A stretch of DNA of 9,214 nucleotides from Frondihabitans sp. (lineage in GTDB: Bacteria; Actinomycetota; Actinomycetes; Actinomycetales; Microbacteriaceae). A program made the translations under genes and the position numbers. Location of the stretch: NCBI GenBank assembly GCA_025464735.1, contig JAODMX010000041.1:1-9214 (forward strand). The letters are read 5' to 3'. Under the pieces are notes generated by a model. The model was not told where the DNA came from. It was given only the letters and a program-made list of their open reading frames with translations, and ran no database searches. Positions 7,670 to 9,214 of the stretch are shown here, in pieces. Position 1 is the stretch's first letter. Each line of letters opens with the position of its first letter.

Positions 7670-7675
7670 ACCATA
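7670..7675 (-). promoter_or_regulatory. Possible -10 hexamer for a leaderless thioredoxin-like mRNA
   Basis: On the - strand the hexamer TATGGT ends 9 bases before the ATG at 7660. That spacing would put transcription initiation at or next to the start codon, a leaderless arrangement common in actinobacteria, and would explain the missing ribosome site. The -35 region 17 bases upstream (GTGCTG) is poor, so this is a weak call. Confidence 0.2.
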
Positions 7676-7738
7676 ATCTCGTGCGTGGGTCCCAGCACGA
7701 TGTGTCGCAGGATTACGCGACATCGTCCTCGACGCGGC

Positions 7739-8815
7739 TCAGGTTTCGAGACCCCAGGCTTCGGCCAGCAGCCGGTACGACTCGACTCGGTCTCGATGGT
7801 CGTGCGTGATCGTGGTGATCAGTAACTCATCGGCGCCCGTGGCGCGCTGCAGCGTCTCCAGCCTGCCGACGACGGTATCAGGGGATCCGACGAATAGAGT
7901 CTCGACGCGATCCTTGACCGTGACGCGTTCCTCGTCGGTCCACACGCGAGTGCGCGCTTCCTCGGGACTCGGGAACGGGATCGCTCCCCGACCGGAACGA
8001 ATGCTCAGGACCCACTCCGCGTAGCCGGCGGCAAGCTCCTGCGCGACCTCGTCGGTCTCACCGACGACGGCATCAACGGAGACGATCACGTGGGATTTCG
8101 CGAGGGCGAGGGAGGGCACGAACGACGCCCGATATTCCGCGACAGCGTCGAGAACGAAAGCGGGTGCAAAGTGATAACTGGCCCCGAACGGCAAACCATT
8201 GACGCCGGCGAGACGGGCGCTCGGCCCCGCTGTGCTGCCATGGAGCCACACCTGCAACCCGGTACTGTCCTGGGCCGGCGTCGCCAGGATGGGAATTCCC
8301 TCCTCCGAGATGTAGTCGCCGCGGACGAAGCTCAGGATGTCGTCGACGGCGCCCGGGAAGGCATCGCCATCACCTTCGACGCGGCCCAGCAGGCGATTCT
8401 GCACCGCGAATCGAACCGCGTCGAAGCCGCCGTTTTCGTCGGCAACTCGCTTGAGGCTTCCTGAGCGCCCGAGACCGAGATCGAACCGGCCATCGAACGC
8501 CGAAGCGAGCAGGCCAGCGGCTTCCGCGATCTGAATCGGCTCGTAATTGGCCACGATCGTCGCGGCGGTCCCGACCCGGATCCGTGTGGTCGCTGCCGCT
8601 ACGAGACCGGCCAGCACGTGCGGTGCCGAGCCGGAGATACCGGCGTTGGCGTGGTGCTCCGCAAGCCAATAGCGGCGGTAGCCGAATTCCTCCGCCCGTC
8701 GGGCGAGATCCAGGGTGTTCAGCAGACCATCACGCGGCGTTGCCCCGCTTGCGACGGGCGACAGATCGAGGACCGACAACGGAACGTGTGTGCCCGTTTC
8801 CACAGCAACTTCCAT
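7739..8815 (-). CDS. MsnO8-type luciferase-like (LLM) flavin oxidoreductase
   Basis: The 358-residue protein is a group-1 luciferase-like flavin oxidoreductase of the MsnO8/YwcH/YtmO type. Signatures include PLSVLDLSPV at 12-21, RYWLAEHH at 48-55, NYEPIQIAEAAGLL at 90-103, RFDLGLGRSG at 110-119, LHGSTAGPSARLAG near 191-204, GLPFGASYHF near 207-216, FVGSPDTVVGRL at 308-319 and ELLITTITHDHRDRVESY near 330-347. It appears complete and cytoplasmic. I choose the ATG at 8815, with GGTGG 5 bases upstream; a GTG at 8824 is in frame and adds three residues. It is the first gene of the - strand run and ends 78 bases before the chosen thioredoxin-like start (15 bases before the longer one). Members use reduced FMN and oxygen or act as F420/flavin oxidoreductases. 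The substrate is unknown, but the B. subtilis relative YtmO lies in a sulfur-regulated operon. Confidence 0.92.
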   Translation of the reverse strand: MEVAVETGTHVPLSVLDLSPVASGATPRDGLLNTLDLARRAEEFGYRRYWLAEHHANAGISGSAPHVLAGLVAAATTRIRVGTAATIVANYEPIQIAEAAGLLASAFDGRFDLGLGRSGSLKRVADENGGFDAVRFAVQNRLLGRVEGDGDAFPGAVDDILSFVRGDYISEEGIPILATPAQDSTGLQVWLHGSTAGPSARLAGVNGLPFGASYHFAPAFVLDAVAEYRASFVPSLALAKSHVIVSVDAVVGETDEVAQELAAGYAEWVLSIRSGRGAIPFPSPEEARTRVWTDEERVTVKDRVETLFVGSPDTVVGRLETLQRATGADELLITTITHDHRDRVESYRLLAEAWGLET

Positions 8816-8882
8816 CGTGTCCACCCAGTTCGTTCGTCGAATCCGAGGCTAGACGGCCAGCTCTCGGTACCTCCGGATCCGT

Positions 8883-8909
8883 CGTAACGAGGCGTCACGC
8901 GGGTTCACG
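8883..8909. promoter_or_regulatory. Phased CGTNACG direct repeats, candidate operator
   Basis: CGTAACG at 8883-8889 and CGTCACG at 8893-8899 are exactly 10 bases apart, and a third, weaker copy, GTTCACG at 8903-8909, keeps the same phase (5 of 7 match CGTCACG). Each of the first two is itself a near-palindrome (CGT-N-ACG). One-turn spacing would put the copies on the same face of the helix. They lie about 70-95 bases upstream of the - strand start at 8815 and of the + strand start at 9001. The binding protein is unknown, and GC-rich chance is possible. Confidence 0.33.
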
Positions 8910-8959
8910 AGACCGCGGGAATGAACCGAATGCCCTGTTACCCCGTGTCTCTGGTGAAG

Positions 8960-8977
8960 GACTCCAAAGGCGGAGTC
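8960..8977 (+). other. Small perfect hairpin upstream of the membrane gene
   Basis: GACTCC at 8960-8965 and GGAGTC at 8972-8977 form a 6-pair stem around AAAGGC, ending 23 bases before the ATG at 9001. With no U-tract it does not look like a terminator. It could shape the mRNA leader or be a protein-binding palindrome, or it may be incidental. Confidence 0.3.
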
Positions 8978-9000
8978 GTTCAGAGAAAGTAGGCACTCAC

Positions 9001-9214
9001 ATGAACGGAAGCAACCAGGGCATCGTCAAGCCCCTCCGGATCGTCAACGCGATTCTCCTTCTCTCGGTGGCCGCAATCCATTTGTTTCTGGTGTTTCACG
9101 GGGTCGGGGGCACCCTGGGCGTGCTTTTCATCCTGAACGCCGTCGCGGCCATCGCGCTGGCGGTGGGGCTGTGTGCGCTCCACGGCCGCCGTCTGAAGGC
9201 CGCCGCGATGCTCA
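9001..9214 (+). CDS. Small hydrophobic membrane protein, 3' end cut by the window
   Basis: The first 71 codons are present and the frame is open at the window edge. A short polar, basic N-terminus is followed by two predicted helices at about 14-33 (containing AAIHLFLVF) and 39-60 (GVLFILNAVAAIALAVGL), then a basic loop HGRRLK that should be cytoplasmic. The IHL...GVLFILNAV pattern recalls small four-helix actinobacterial membrane proteins of unknown function, but I cannot name a family. The ATG at 9001 has the purine-rich AAAGTAGG (8986-8993) 7 bases upstream. It is divergent from the - strand operon, and its connection to that operon is unknown. Confidence 0.72.
   Translation, partial: MNGSNQGIVKPLRIVNAILLLSVAAIHLFLVFHGVGGTLGVLFILNAVAAIALAVGLCALHGRRLKAAAML

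Larger units (their letters stand above)
8816..9000. promoter_or_regulatory. Divergent intergenic region between the - strand operon and a membrane gene
   Basis: This is the only gap large enough to carry promoters for both directions. I see no convincing -35/-10 pair on either strand. It contains phased heptamer repeats (8883-8909), the octamer palindrome CGGATCCG at 8874-8881 and a hairpin at 8960-8977. No regulator gene is adjacent. Promoter function is inferred from the head-to-head layout alone. Confidence 0.55.

Noticed and set aside
8917..8939. GGGAAT followed by GTT, reminiscent of a SigR/ECF-type promoter near thiol genes
   Set aside because: The spacer is 14 bases where the SigR consensus uses about 18, and it points toward the membrane gene, not the thioredoxin-like gene.

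Overview
The window is high-GC, densely packed DNA with short intergenic gaps, several four-base ATGA gene overlaps and GTG starts. These traits, together with the protein families present, point to an actinobacterium; a plant- or soil-associated member of the Microbacteriaceae is my best guess. That assignment rests on composition and gene style only, because no marker gene is present.

Left arm, + strand, 41-2706: two tandem GH29 alpha-L-fucosidases overlap by ATGA. Neither has a signal peptide, so they probably hydrolyse imported fucosylated oligosaccharides in the cytoplasm. They are distant paralogues, and the second departs from the usual motifs at two places. Only 40 bases precede the first gene, so the operon may start outside the window.

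Right arm, - strand, read from about 8815 down to 2742: six genes lie head to tail and probably form one operon. They encode an MsnO8-type luciferase-like flavin monooxygenase, a membrane-anchored thioredoxin-fold protein (CAPC), a four-helix DUF4395 membrane protein with CxxC, an M20 metallopeptidase/deacylase with all its metal ligands, and two NtaA/SnaA/DszA-type luciferase-like proteins. The last of these looks like a complete FMN enzyme. The one before it appears to be its paralogue with the FMN-contacting motifs eroded. The set resembles the functional inventory of the Bacillus subtilis ytm/ytn and yxe sulfur operons (luciferase-like monooxygenases, a redoxin and an M20 hydrolase), so I infer salvage of an S-substituted cysteine, other organosulfur compound or related N-acyl amino acid. 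No transporter, acetyltransferase or flavin reductase is visible.

Right edge: a 185-base divergent intergenic region holds helically phased CGTNACG-like repeats and a small hairpin. It separates the - strand operon from a truncated + strand gene for a small hydrophobic membrane protein. The two arms converge at 2707-2741, where a hairpin overlaps the end of the last monooxygenase gene. No tRNA, rRNA, IS element, CRISPR array or phage gene was seen.
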